DNA of 64,000 nucleotides from Galeopsis tetrahit (Eukaryota > Streptophyta > Magnoliopsida > Lamiales > Lamiaceae), in the NCBI GenBank assembly GCA_963675135.1, contig OY776121.1, forward strand, positions 63,628,265 through 63,692,264, written 5' to 3'. This document shows, piece after piece, positions 30,916 to 41,400 of the stretch. The notes beneath the pieces are model-generated. The model was not told where the DNA came from. It did not search any database and was given only the letters and a program-made list of their open reading frames with translations. How positions within the stretch are numbered: position 1 is the stretch's first letter; each line of letters starts with the position of its first letter. Position numbers and translations under genes: made by a program.

Positions 30916-32985
30916 ATGTCTAATATAATATTCCTTGTCTTTGTTGTGCTCTCTTCATTTGGTGAAATTTATGTACATTGTTGCAACGAAGTGGAACGTG
31001 ATTCCCTCCTATCATTCCACCACCACATTATCTCTTCTCCTTCCCTCAATTGGTCTCCATCCACTAATTGCTGCCAATGGGAAGGCATCTCGTGCACAGC
31101 CCATCCGGCCCGAGTCACACATTTACGATTACCCGAGAAACGTCTCTCGGGGACCATCAAGCCCACTTCTCTAGCTAACCTTTCCTTTCTATCCCACATT
31201 AATCTCTCTCACAATCACTTCACCGGCTCGTTCCCCCTCCCGTCGGATCGCCTCCAAACACTCGACTTGAGCTTCAACCATCTTTCCGGCCCACTTCCTC
31301 GACTAGTTGGCTCTTCAATCCGAACTTTAGACCTATCCAGCAATCTGTTTACTGGGACCCTTCATCCTAATCCGTTTCTTCCGAATTTGATCAGCTTCAA
31401 CATCAGCAACAACTCTCTAACTGGCCACATTCCTTCATCCATCTGCAAGGCCTCCCCACTTGTCAAGATCCTCGATTTCTCCTTCAATAAATTCATCGGC
31501 GATCTACTCGCTCGATTCAACGAGTGTCGAGGCCTGGAAGTTGTCAGGGCAGGTTCCAACAGCCTCTCAGGACGCCTACCAGACAATCTTTATCGTGTAA
31601 CAACGCTGAAGCAAATCTCTCTGCCTAACAATCACTTCTCGGGGCCTATCAATAACACAATCGCTACTCTTTCAAACCTCACCGTGTTAGAACTGCAAAT
31701 GAATGAACTGACTGGAGAGATCCCTCATGAAATTGGAGCCCTTTCCAATTTGGAGCAACTCCAACTTCACAGCAACGCCCTAAACGGAACTCTGCCTCCC
31801 TCTTTGATCAACTGCTCCAAACTTACAACTCTGCTCTTGCGGAACAATCACTTTGGTGGACACATTTCGTCCATCGATTTCTCTAAACTCGGGCTACTAC
31901 AAGCCATTGATCTCGGCAACAACAGCTTTGTAGGAAAAATTCCGGATAGCCTGTGCTGGTGTAGGTCCCTGAGTGCTGTCCGGTTGGCATATAACCAGCT
32001 AGTTGGTGAAATCCCATCATGTATGCCTTTCCTTACATCTCTAAAGCACCTCTCGCTTTCTGACAATCGCCTGTCTAACGTTGTCCGAGCACTGGAGATT
32101 CTAATGCACTGCAGCAACCTTGAAGTTTTGTTCTTGTCAAGATGCTTCAATGACAATGACATGGACCAATTATATCTCGACGGATTCCAGAATCTGCAGA
32201 TATTTACTTTGTCAGGAGACAAAGTGAAGGGCCATATCCCTCCCTGGATTTCAAAACTTAGGAAACTCAAGATCTTGAATCTCTCCTACAACAAATTTTC
32301 GGGCCCAATTCCTAGTTGGTTGGGAGCAATGCCGAGCCTTTTCGTCCTCAACCTTACGCACAACCACCTCACAGGAGGCCTTCCACGTGAAATCGGAGGC
32401 ATGGCGGCCTTGATTTCCGACAAAACTAGCTCAGACTTGACTAGTTTAGCACTACCTTTCTTATTCCAAAACCTCCAATACAATCGGCTATTCAACCTCG
32501 CGAGAGGATTGAAAGTTGGCAATAATAATCTGAGTGGCAACATCCCTGAAGAATTAGGACAATTGAGGGTTATTCAAGAATTGGACCTGAGCAACAACAG
32601 CTTCAGTGGAGGGCTCCCCAGTTCCTTGGGTGGGCTGACTAATTTGGAGAGATTGGATTTGTCGGGGAACAATCTGAGTGGTGAGATCCCGGCGTCATGG
32701 ACGCAACTTCATTTCTTATCTTCATTCAGCGTGGCAGACAATGATCTTCAGGGGCAGATTCCGACAGGCGGGCAGTTCGGTACATTCTCTTTGGATTCAT
32801 ATGAGAGGAACCCCAAGCTCTGTGGGAATATAGGTGCTGATGAGGAAGATGGTGAAGAAGAAGAAGAAGCAGAGAGTGTCCAGGATTCATGGCTTAATGG
32901 AATAGTGACTTTTGGGTTTGGATACTCTCTGGGACTTGTTTCTTTTGCCATTATTCTATTATGCAAACACTGGCAGTGGCAGTAG
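30916..32985 (+). CDS. LRR receptor-like protein, PSY1-receptor/RLP2-3 type, no kinase
   Basis: Intronless plasma-membrane receptor of about 689 residues. I prefer the ATG at 30916, which gives a clean signal peptide (MSNIIFLVFVVLSSFGEIY); an in-frame ATG at 30853 would add 21 residues. Then an LRRNT cap (CNEVERDSLLSF ... TNCCQWEGISC), about 20 LRRs (LxxLxLxxNxLxGxIP), an irregular island near LFNLARGLKVGNNNLSGNIP, a C-terminal cap (NPKLCGN), an acidic stretch (EEDGEEEEEAE), one membrane helix (IVTFGFGYSLGLVSFAIILL) and a tail of about seven residues. Overall pattern and island position resemble tyrosine-sulfated glycopeptide receptor PSY1R and the kinase-less RLP2/RLP3. Such proteins signal with partner kinases such as SOBIR1 and BAK1 (family knowledge). 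No kinase fragment is found downstream. Ligand unknown. Confidence 0.88.
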   Translation: MSNIIFLVFVVLSSFGEIYVHCCNEVERDSLLSFHHHIISSPSLNWSPSTNCCQWEGISCTAHPARVTHLRLPEKRLSGTIKPTSLANLSFLSHINLSHNHFTGSFPLPSDRLQTLDLSFNHLSGPLPRLVGSSIRTLDLSSNLFTGTLHPNPFLPNLISFNISNNSLTGHIPSSICKASPLVKILDFSFNKFIGDLLARFNECRGLEVVRAGSNSLSGRLPDNLYRVTTLKQISLPNNHFSGPINNTIATLSNLTVLELQMNELTGEIPHEIGALSNLEQLQLHSNALNGTLPPSLINCSKLTTLLLRNNHFGGHISSIDFSKLGLLQAIDLGNNSFVGKIPDSLCWCRSLSAVRLAYNQLVGEIPSCMPFLTSLKHLSLSDNRLSNVVRALEILMHCSNLEVLFLSRCFNDNDMDQLYLDGFQNLQIFTLSGDKVKGHIPPWISKLRKLKILNLSYNKFSGPIPSWLGAMPSLFVLNLTHNHLTGGLPREIGGMAALISDKTSSDLTSLALPFLFQNLQYNRLFNLARGLKVGNNNLSGNIPEELGQLRVIQELDLSNNSFSGGLPSSLGGLTNLERLDLSGNNLSGEIPASWTQLHFLSSFSVADNDLQGQIPTGGQFGTFSLDSYERNPKLCGNIGADEEDGEEEEEAESVQDSWLNGIVTFGFGYSLGLVSFAIILLCKHWQWQ

Positions 32986-33571
32986 TAGTAGTAATAATGG
33001 TGTTAATTTGGTTAGAGATATTGTATTTTTATATTCAAAGATTAATAATGGTGTTAATTTGTGTTTGTCTAGTTTCGTTTTTAGTTGCTGTTTGTTGTGT
33101 CCGATTGCGCCTTGTGCGTCTTTTTCCCAGTTATGGGGCCTCTGTTGTGGTTGTGGGTCTCCTTTTGGTGGTTGGGCTCCTTTGAGGTAGACTCAAGAGT
33201 CTTTGGGTTCTAGTTCTTGAGATCGGATACTTGGTGGAACTTTGTTTATTTTTTTGTTTCCTATTCTTGACATGAAACACCTTAGTTTAAAGATTGGAGA
33301 CTTGGACATATTTTAAGGCAAAGGAAAACTCGTCTTTCCTCTTCTCACAATTGGAGTGGACATCGATACTTTGGTGATATGCATTCGTTTGAAGATCAAG
33401 ATCTTTAGTTCGTGAATTGTAATTCTATTTTATGATCTTGTAAACCCTCCAAAATATATATATATATATATATTATGAAAAAGATTACATGAGATATTGT
33501 ATATTTTTTTTAAATTGTATTTTATATTTATTTTCTTGTATGATTTGATTTGTATCGGTATAAGAAACATC

Positions 33572-33607
<36 letters not shown>

Positions 33608-33687
33608 TCACATCAATAAAATTATTTGTACATAAACATATGTTATATATGTCTTCTCTACAACATCAAAAAAATATGCACAACACA
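32986..33687. other. 3' flank of the receptor gene with (TA)n runs
   Basis: Bases 32990-33200 are GT-rich, perhaps 3' UTR; short open frames here overlap the receptor gene's end and are not called. (TA)n runs lie at 33455-33475 and 33573-33604. No other gene. Confidence 0.5.
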
Positions 33688-34900
33688 TCAATGAAGCCTA
33701 GACGATCTTTGACGACGGAAAGAGCTCCTACCACATATACCCGATTCAAGTGGAGCCTTGCCCTTGTTGCACCGGAAAGTTATGTGTTCAACAATTTCAC
33801 ATTGTTTGCAATAATCAGGAAGCCTCTCATAAGTCACCTCCACAATCACGGATTGATCCCCACGTTCGAACACCAACCAACCGCTCCAAAAGCGGCTCCT
33901 TCATATCTACCCCAATCAAGATTCTAGTGTATTGCGTCATTATTTTAGCCGAGGTGTGACCGTCCATCTTAAGAAATGTGTCGATCGCTTAGGCTGCTGT
34001 CGAAAATAATCGTGGGCTACCAAAGTTCAATTAGAAGTCCAAGTCTGAGTCTAGTTTGGATTGAAACCGGGTGTCCAATTTTGCAGACGAATGGAACCTG
34101 GGGTCAACTATCAAATTCGTCTTCTAAAAATTCGATCACGCTCTTCCAAAGAGTGAAATTTGAACAACGAATCCCTTTCTGATTGGAATAACGAATAAGC
34201 TCCCTTGGAGGGACCAAATCTCGATGAGTCCAACCAGGCGGACCCATATTTGATTAGTCGGAGTCTGAGTCTAGTTTGGATTGAAACCGGGTGTCCAATT
34301 TTGCAGACGAATGGAGCCTGGGGTCAACTATCAAATTCGTCTTCTAAAAATTCGATCACGCTCTTCCAAAGAGTGAAATTTGAACAACGAATCCCTTTCT
34401 GATTGGAATAACGAATAAGCTCCCTTGGAGGGACCAAATCTCGATGAGTCACCTAGACAAATCAGCATATGGGATTAGGGTTTTGTCACGAGGAATGAGC
34501 AAACAACCAATCAAAGCATACTTAAATTCACGCACCCCAGCCTGATACATGTCGTCATCAATAGAAATAGTGAAGTATTCACTCTTTTTACATGGGCACA
34601 TATGATCCAAAAAAAACCATCGGACTTGTGAGGGTGCCAGCAACAGGCCAGACACCATTGACAACATAAGTAGGGCTCTTCTTTGTAGAAATCTTTGAGT
34701 CAACCACCATAGCCGAAGTGGCTTGCCCAACTAAATTAGACACGGTCGTTGTAGGAGACGAACAACTCCGGGAATGTGCCAACAAAGGGCACACGAAAGT
34801 CAAGAAACCCTGGGAAGTGCGCCTCTAAATTCGAGAGGTGGTCACCAATGGGACGGCCGGGTCGAGAGGGTCTAGTTAGGCAACAAGGGCCGAAAATTGA
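33688..34900 (-). pseudogene. LINE ORF1 relic (DUF4283 and zinc-knuckle region)
   Basis: On the minus strand, 34700-34480 holds a DUF4283-like start (IDDDMYQAGVREFKYALIGCLL). Bases 34440-34050 hold the RDRIFRRR ... QNWTPGFNPN motif seen in plant L1 ORF1 proteins. Bases 33870-33690 hold a VEVTYERLPDYCKQC segment with a CX2CX4HX4C knuckle. Several stops and frame changes separate these pieces, and a 220-bp tandem duplication disrupts the middle. No reverse transcriptase is present. This is a dead fragment. Confidence 0.6.
34041..34455. repeat. 220-bp tandem duplication inside the LINE relic
   Basis: The block AGTCTGAGTCTAGTTTGG ... ACCAAATCTCGATGAGTC occurs at 34041 and again at 34261, almost identical over about 190 bp, with 30 bp of unique spacer. 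Near-identity implies a recent event. Confidence 0.9.
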
Positions 34901-35129
34901 TCAGTAATATGTTGTGTCATTTGTACCGGAGTGATAGGATGTTCGAATGCAGCTGGAAGATCAGGGTGTGGCGACGCAAGCCGCGTTGTGGCCGAAGCTG
35001 CGACCTGGTGCAAGGCAGGCTCACCAGATCAGAGGCAGACGACAACCGTGGCCGGCCTGAAGGAGAAACACAATTCGACGAGGGCAGCGTGAGACACGCA
35101 CCACGGGAGAACCGCCGGTGAGCGCAGGA

Positions 35130-35486
35130 GGCAGACTGGTAGAGCAGGTTTGGCTGTGGAGGTGAGTTCCCCCTTCACTGTGTGTAAATCGCATACATTG
35201 AGGGTGTAGTGTTTTTCTCAGATATAACTTCTTAATTGGTACCGTCACTTCAAAATTTAACAATGTAACTTGATTCAAATTGTTACCAGATTAGGAAAAT
35301 CGCCACCTTGGACGATTGGATAAAACATGTCGTCAAAGGAAACAAGAACAGTTAAAATGAATCTGAATTTTATTGTTTTTTTTTTCTTTCTTTCAATTTT
35401 TCCCTTGGAAATTACATGTAAGGGCAAATTATAATTTTACAAGTTCAAAAAAAAAAAAAAAAAGATGAATAAGTTTGTCCTGAGTC
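35130..35486 (-). other. 3' UTR and flank of the DA1-related gene
   Basis: The minus-strand gene ends at 35487. Downstream are AT-rich sequence and a poly(A) run on the plus strand near 35448-35464. No gene. Confidence 0.5.
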
Positions 35487-38400
35487 TCAGTAAGGAAAGT
35501 TACCCGTCTCCTGAATGTGATCTAGTGTCCTCTGTAAGCCAAATTTGAGCACAGCCTGATTCCCAGCTCTAAAACCATTTCCATATACAAGAGATGTATC
35601 AGTTGCAATTTGGTGCTTAAAAAACACACTGAGTTTCTTCTCAAACGGAGACCTTGCTCCATTGTTTGATGAAGTTGAGGTTGATGCATTATTACTATCA
35701 GACATGCATAGAATCTGAGATTCCAACCACATACTAGCCAGCACCTGACAGATACCTTCTTCTACATCTTGTCTCAGAGTTCGATAACCTTTCACAAAAC
35801 AAAGACATTATCAAGAAAATATAACAAATGTAAAAACCTGAAGAACAGAATATATCAGATGAACTCAAGCTCTTCACTTTTTCCTGCTAAATTTTTCATG
35901 TGCAGATTGGTCATAATGATGTCTTGTGCATTTAATTCTAATCGGAAAAGGAAACGAACTAAACGCATCCAGATTGCTCTGGTTAAGTAAGTTCTTAATG
36001 GTTAAAATGTTCGATAGACCTACATGGAGTGAATATGACAAAAATAAAATTAAATAACCAATAAAATGAGTAAATTGCAAAGTTGGTCCCTTATCTATTG
36101 GGTGTTGGAGGTTTAGTCCCAGACAAATCAATTCTCTCAATTAAGTCTCATGACTTTTAACGTGATGCACGGAAGCTGCTGGATTTCCCCATATGGTAAT
36201 TGGACAAATATTACTTAAGTGGCATAATGAGAGGCCATTTTTTTTTTTTTCAATTAAAAAAAAAAGTTTATCAATATAAGACGAAAATTGCAGCATTTTA
36301 AACGGGACTTAATTGGGAATTGTGATTCATATAGGACTAAAATCGCCAACACTCAATAGGTATGGGATTAATTTTGCAATTTACTATAAAAAATAAATAG
36401 GTTGTCCCATTCTTCTTCAAATGGACTTCAAGATCTCTTTCAAATTACCAAATAAACTCTTTCCTAAACTATGTTTTATGTAAATTAAGTGTGTGAAATA
36501 TCAACACTGAGACTAGGTATGAGAAAGCACCATTAAGTCGTAGCCAAGCATGCATCATCTCATGAGCCAATATTGATCCAGTCAGCAACCTGAATGCATT
36601 ATATCATGCGCCAATATTGGTCAGCAATTAAAATTTGAATTAAAGGAATAAAATATAAAATAGAATTGTGGTAACTTCAAAGAGAAATATATATCACCTT
36701 GGAAGACCATATAAAATGAGGATGGCTGTCACTTCACAATGGCGTGTTAATTTATAAGGCTCGGTCCTCGTGCCATTTACTCGATTTCCTCCTGTCCTTG
36801 GGCGCCTCAATACCTGGTGATCCATATGAAAGATAAGAGTTTGTAATTAACTTTACAGCTTTCAACAGCAAAAAAAAAAAAAAAAAACTAAGCCTGTATT
36901 CCACTATGTAGGGTGGGTTATATATATGGATCATAATCTAGACACATGTTCTTAGATATATCAAAGCATAACATGTTTTTGTAAAGATTCTTTCAAATAC
37001 CTTTTAGGTCTTCCTCTTCCCCGTTTAATTAGAGCTAAAAATGCAGTACTTACAATGTAAGTTGGAGTCCCCATGGAAATAGTTGAGTATAGAAAGCAGA
37101 GGCTAAGTAAGATAAAAAAAAGGAACAATTTCAGTATTTATTGCTTTTTTTGGGACTGAATTGGCAGGTCAAATTTCGGGCACCTCTTTACGAATATAAT
37201 CCCCCTATTTATAAGGGAGGGGTTGACAATGGAAATCGAGAGATCTTAGGTTATTCAAGGGCTGGCTTCCTAAAGGCCTCTCATGCACATGCACATGCCC
37301 AAGCAATTTTCAACTTGTTACACTAGTTTTCTCCTCTATTAGTGCAACCCATTTAATTCTAATGTATTCATTACTTATTCTACATAGTTTAGTTCAAACT
37401 TGCAACTTTATTTAGAGAAAATAAAAGGGTGAAACCCTTACAGTGCTGACTGTTTGTTCCTCAGAGAGACAGAGGCCTCGAGTTTCGGGCATGTGATGAT
37501 GTCCCTGCCAAGGAAAAGGCACAACATCAAGTCTGAAAACAGAGTTATGCTTTTTGTATTGAATGAAATATGAATTATTTCTTACATGTCTCTCTCCATC
37601 CATCGCTTCATTCAGTGCCTGCCTTTCAACCAAAAGCAGGGGAACTTGTTGCGTCACTTTCATATTTAATCCTTCAAAAAACTCAAGGATATCAATTAGA
37701 AGGGGCTGGCACTCATCAGTGTCCATAATTGCTGAGTCCAGGCATTCCAAGCATAGTTTTCGACCATCATTTAGAGCAGCAAATCCAGCATCACATGACT
37801 GTGCAAAGCAAATTCAATTAAATTACTTTTCAGCGAATAAACTAGAAAATAATATGTACCTACTCACTACAAGACTACATCAACAGTATGATTTGTACGC
37901 TAGAACAGAGTAGCAAGGGAATGGTACGTGTTCCCATTTTGATGAGAATGAACCTATTAGTTTTTTAATCTATTGATAAATTTAAAATAATAAATAATAA
38001 TATAAATATGATATCAATAATATTAAACTGTAAAAAACAATATTTATTTACAAATAAATAACTTAAGCATTAAATATTGTTTCTCTACTTAAGAAATAAG
38101 TATATAAATATCAATTTAGAAATACTTTTTACTCACACATAATATATATTTACATAAAATATAAATAAATATTTATATTAATATTATAAATAAAAAATTA
38201 TTCCTAATATAATTTTTATTTATTTGTTAACAATACATAAACAATTAAAGAATAATATAATAAAAATATTGCCAATTAATAATATAAGAAAATTTAAACT
38301 GTAATAGCTTAACTTTATTTTTATATGCAATGGTTATTCCAGTTATCTCTCATTCCTATGGGATACCAAGAATGCAAATTGCTAAGCTTATTCCATTCGT

Positions 38401-41400
38401 TTCCCATCATCATTCCATTCCTACAAAATTTCATTATGTCATACCAACCATCCCCGAATGATGTTGTGTTTGCACACACTACAAATAGCTCCCAGAATCA
38501 TTTTTTTTAAAATCTGTGAATAATGTGATTCTGCCTCACATTATATAGTTTGCAAACACCACATAAGTAGAGTCTTGGAAGTGGCTCCAACTTACTTCCA
38601 TTCGCTCACAACTACAGCATCGAGGAGTTCCGTCATGCTCGTGACTTGGGCAATACTTCTGGGACCAAAAAGGATGTGCCCTATATTCAATAAGACCAGC
38701 TGCATTTGTAGGTATCTGTTAAAAAAACATACTAAGCCTTCTCAAACAAACAAAACAGGGAACATATATTTCAATCACAAAGAAAATATTCAAAATATAC
38801 ATATTGAGTCACTTAGTGGTACAAATAAATCATATAATTACAAGGAACACTCAATTCCTTTAATTCCACACATCATTAGGAATCCTAATCCCGGTATCCA
38901 AATTGATGTTTCTCTTGTTCTAAACAGATGCCCACTACTAAAACCATTAAGAACTAAAATGAGCTTGAATAAATAAATTAACCACATGAGAAACACAGGA
39001 ATGAGATTATTTATGACCATTTTCCCTTGTTAAATACTACACTGGTTACAAGTTAAATGATAAAGATGAACAGTCTCTGTACATTATCTCTTCCTATCCA
39101 GAAAGATGATTTATCCTCTCCTTTATATTTGCTTATTTGGATTTCACTTTCAATTCTAAGTGAGAAAATGAACACATCCACTAGCACTTGCATATTCTAA
39201 ATGATTAAGATTGGGAAATCTAGCCTTGTAATCGTAGAAGGACAACATGATGTTATGCAAGAAAAATATTAGAGACAATGAACTCATGAGATATGTTGAA
39301 GAAACTAAATTTAATGTTTAATACGATACATCTCTACCAGCTTATGATTTTAAGCTTTTAGTTAAACTGGTGTAAATATAACGATGGTATTGTGTTTGAA
39401 TCTCACCGGCATCCATTTATTAAAAAAATTCAAATGCACGGCTAACCAGCATAAGAGGCAGTGTCCTGAAAATACTAAATTAAATGTAATAATAAGATCG
39501 TCATTTAAAAGATACGTACAAAGTTATAGCAGATATCACACTTTGGATGGTAAGACTCCTTATAGCAAGCTTTGTGATACGGGTAGCTTCCAGACATGGA
39601 AAACTGCAGCATTAAGACAGAAAATTGATTATTTTATATAAAAGGAATGGTAGTTAAGTTAACACAATACAACAGCTTTAACCCTGAACCACACCCTTCC
39701 AATAATGTAATCATCAAATTTTAAAAAATTAGTAACCAAGGGTAAGAATGGAAATCAGAATCGCGACCCACCTTTATTTTAAAAGGTTAATGATGTTTTG
39801 AAGATTTTCTGCTCGTTATGCATGATATAGGGCTAGTTCGGTAGCCCATATAAGGGATGTAATAAAATTTGTATATGGCCTTTATTGCTGCTTGGTAGGC
39901 AATATTTATTTTACTGAGAGCCAGGTATATATACCCCCCCCAATGGATAATCAGCCTTGAACAGTAAACAGAAATACCAAAAGTGCTCCAACTTCTTCAT
40001 TTTACTCTTGCTGTCTCGCACCTCGGTTCTCTTTCCTCTCCACCGCCTATGTCGCGCGTACTTCACCGTCATCCCCCATGCTTGCCGCCACCGTCACTGC
40101 CACATCCCAGGATTTTTTTTTTCTTCCTTCCATTTCTGAGTTAATTTGAATTGTGTGAATAAAATGTTGAATTTGATTTTGGGATTCGATTCCTTTATTC
40201 GTTTCTTTCAGTAGCTTGGGTTATGATGTATGGAATTGTATCATCCATGCTTCACATTGCTATATTTTTGGACTATGATGATTGAAATTGATTACTTTTG
40301 ATTCAGTCCTTGAATTTGGAGAATTAAGGTTTTTGATTCAGCCATTGAATTTTGGGATTAGAGTTCTTGATTCAATTAGGAAGTTTTTAATTTGCATTTT
40401 TTTGATATATTAATGGGGGATGAAGATGAGTTGTTTGGATTTACATTTTCGATACCACGAATTCCCGAAATCTGGATTTTCATATCAATTTCGTTTAATT
40501 TGCTTGCAGTAGGGTTCTGGATTGCATTAATGGATATCTGTTGGTCGGATTTCTTCAAAATCTGGAGGTTCAGAAAATTTGGATTTAATTGATTATGATT
40601 ATGGGTAGGAAAAATCTGAGTTTGATTGAACATGAAATTAAAAACTTTAGGCTTAATGGAAACATAAATCTTCAAGTTTTTATTAAAAGGGCAAAATAGT
40701 ATTTTCAACATTTATCTTGTGGATAATCTCAACCCACCAAACAATCAAATTATAATTTACAACGTTTACAGATATGCAGTTCAGACTTGCATATAATTAA
40801 GCATGTGTAATATGACAAATATATCCCTATGAATCATAGTATACAAAATAACATAAGAGAATTAGCATTGGGCAAATGAAATTTGGTACCTCATAATCAC
40901 TTATTGGCTGTCTGCATCCACTGCATCTAAAACATTCTGGATGCCAAACAGCACTCATGCAACTCAAAAATCTTCCATGTCCAATCTCTATGTTACAACC
41001 AGCACAAATCCTGATTGGAGTACAATTTTATCAACTCGGTTAGAAATTTTGTCATCCACAGGTCTCAAGGAAGCACAGTACTCTGTCTTAAGATTATATC
41101 ATATCAAAAATATTAGAAGTTTCGAGTCTGAAGAAAGAAAGCAAGCAAATGTTTTCAAGGCAACATCTTGCTAATTTTTGTCAAAAAAGAAGTTATTTCG
41201 TCAGAACAGAAGGTATGATATTTTAGTTACTTGACCACCTAAATAAACATTCCCTCAGTAAAAATCAGTGCACAAAATAAAATTGTGTGTTCACCAGCTT
41301 AACCTTTTTCCATAAGATATGGTAATCTAAATGCCCATATCAAGCTAAGTTCAGAGGAAATTAGGGTGCCAATTGTTCTTTTATAAAATGAAAAGAAACA

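Noticed and set aside
40392..40592. 66-codon frame in a DAR1 intron
   Set aside because: Lies inside a probable transposon insertion; no domain or conserved start context.
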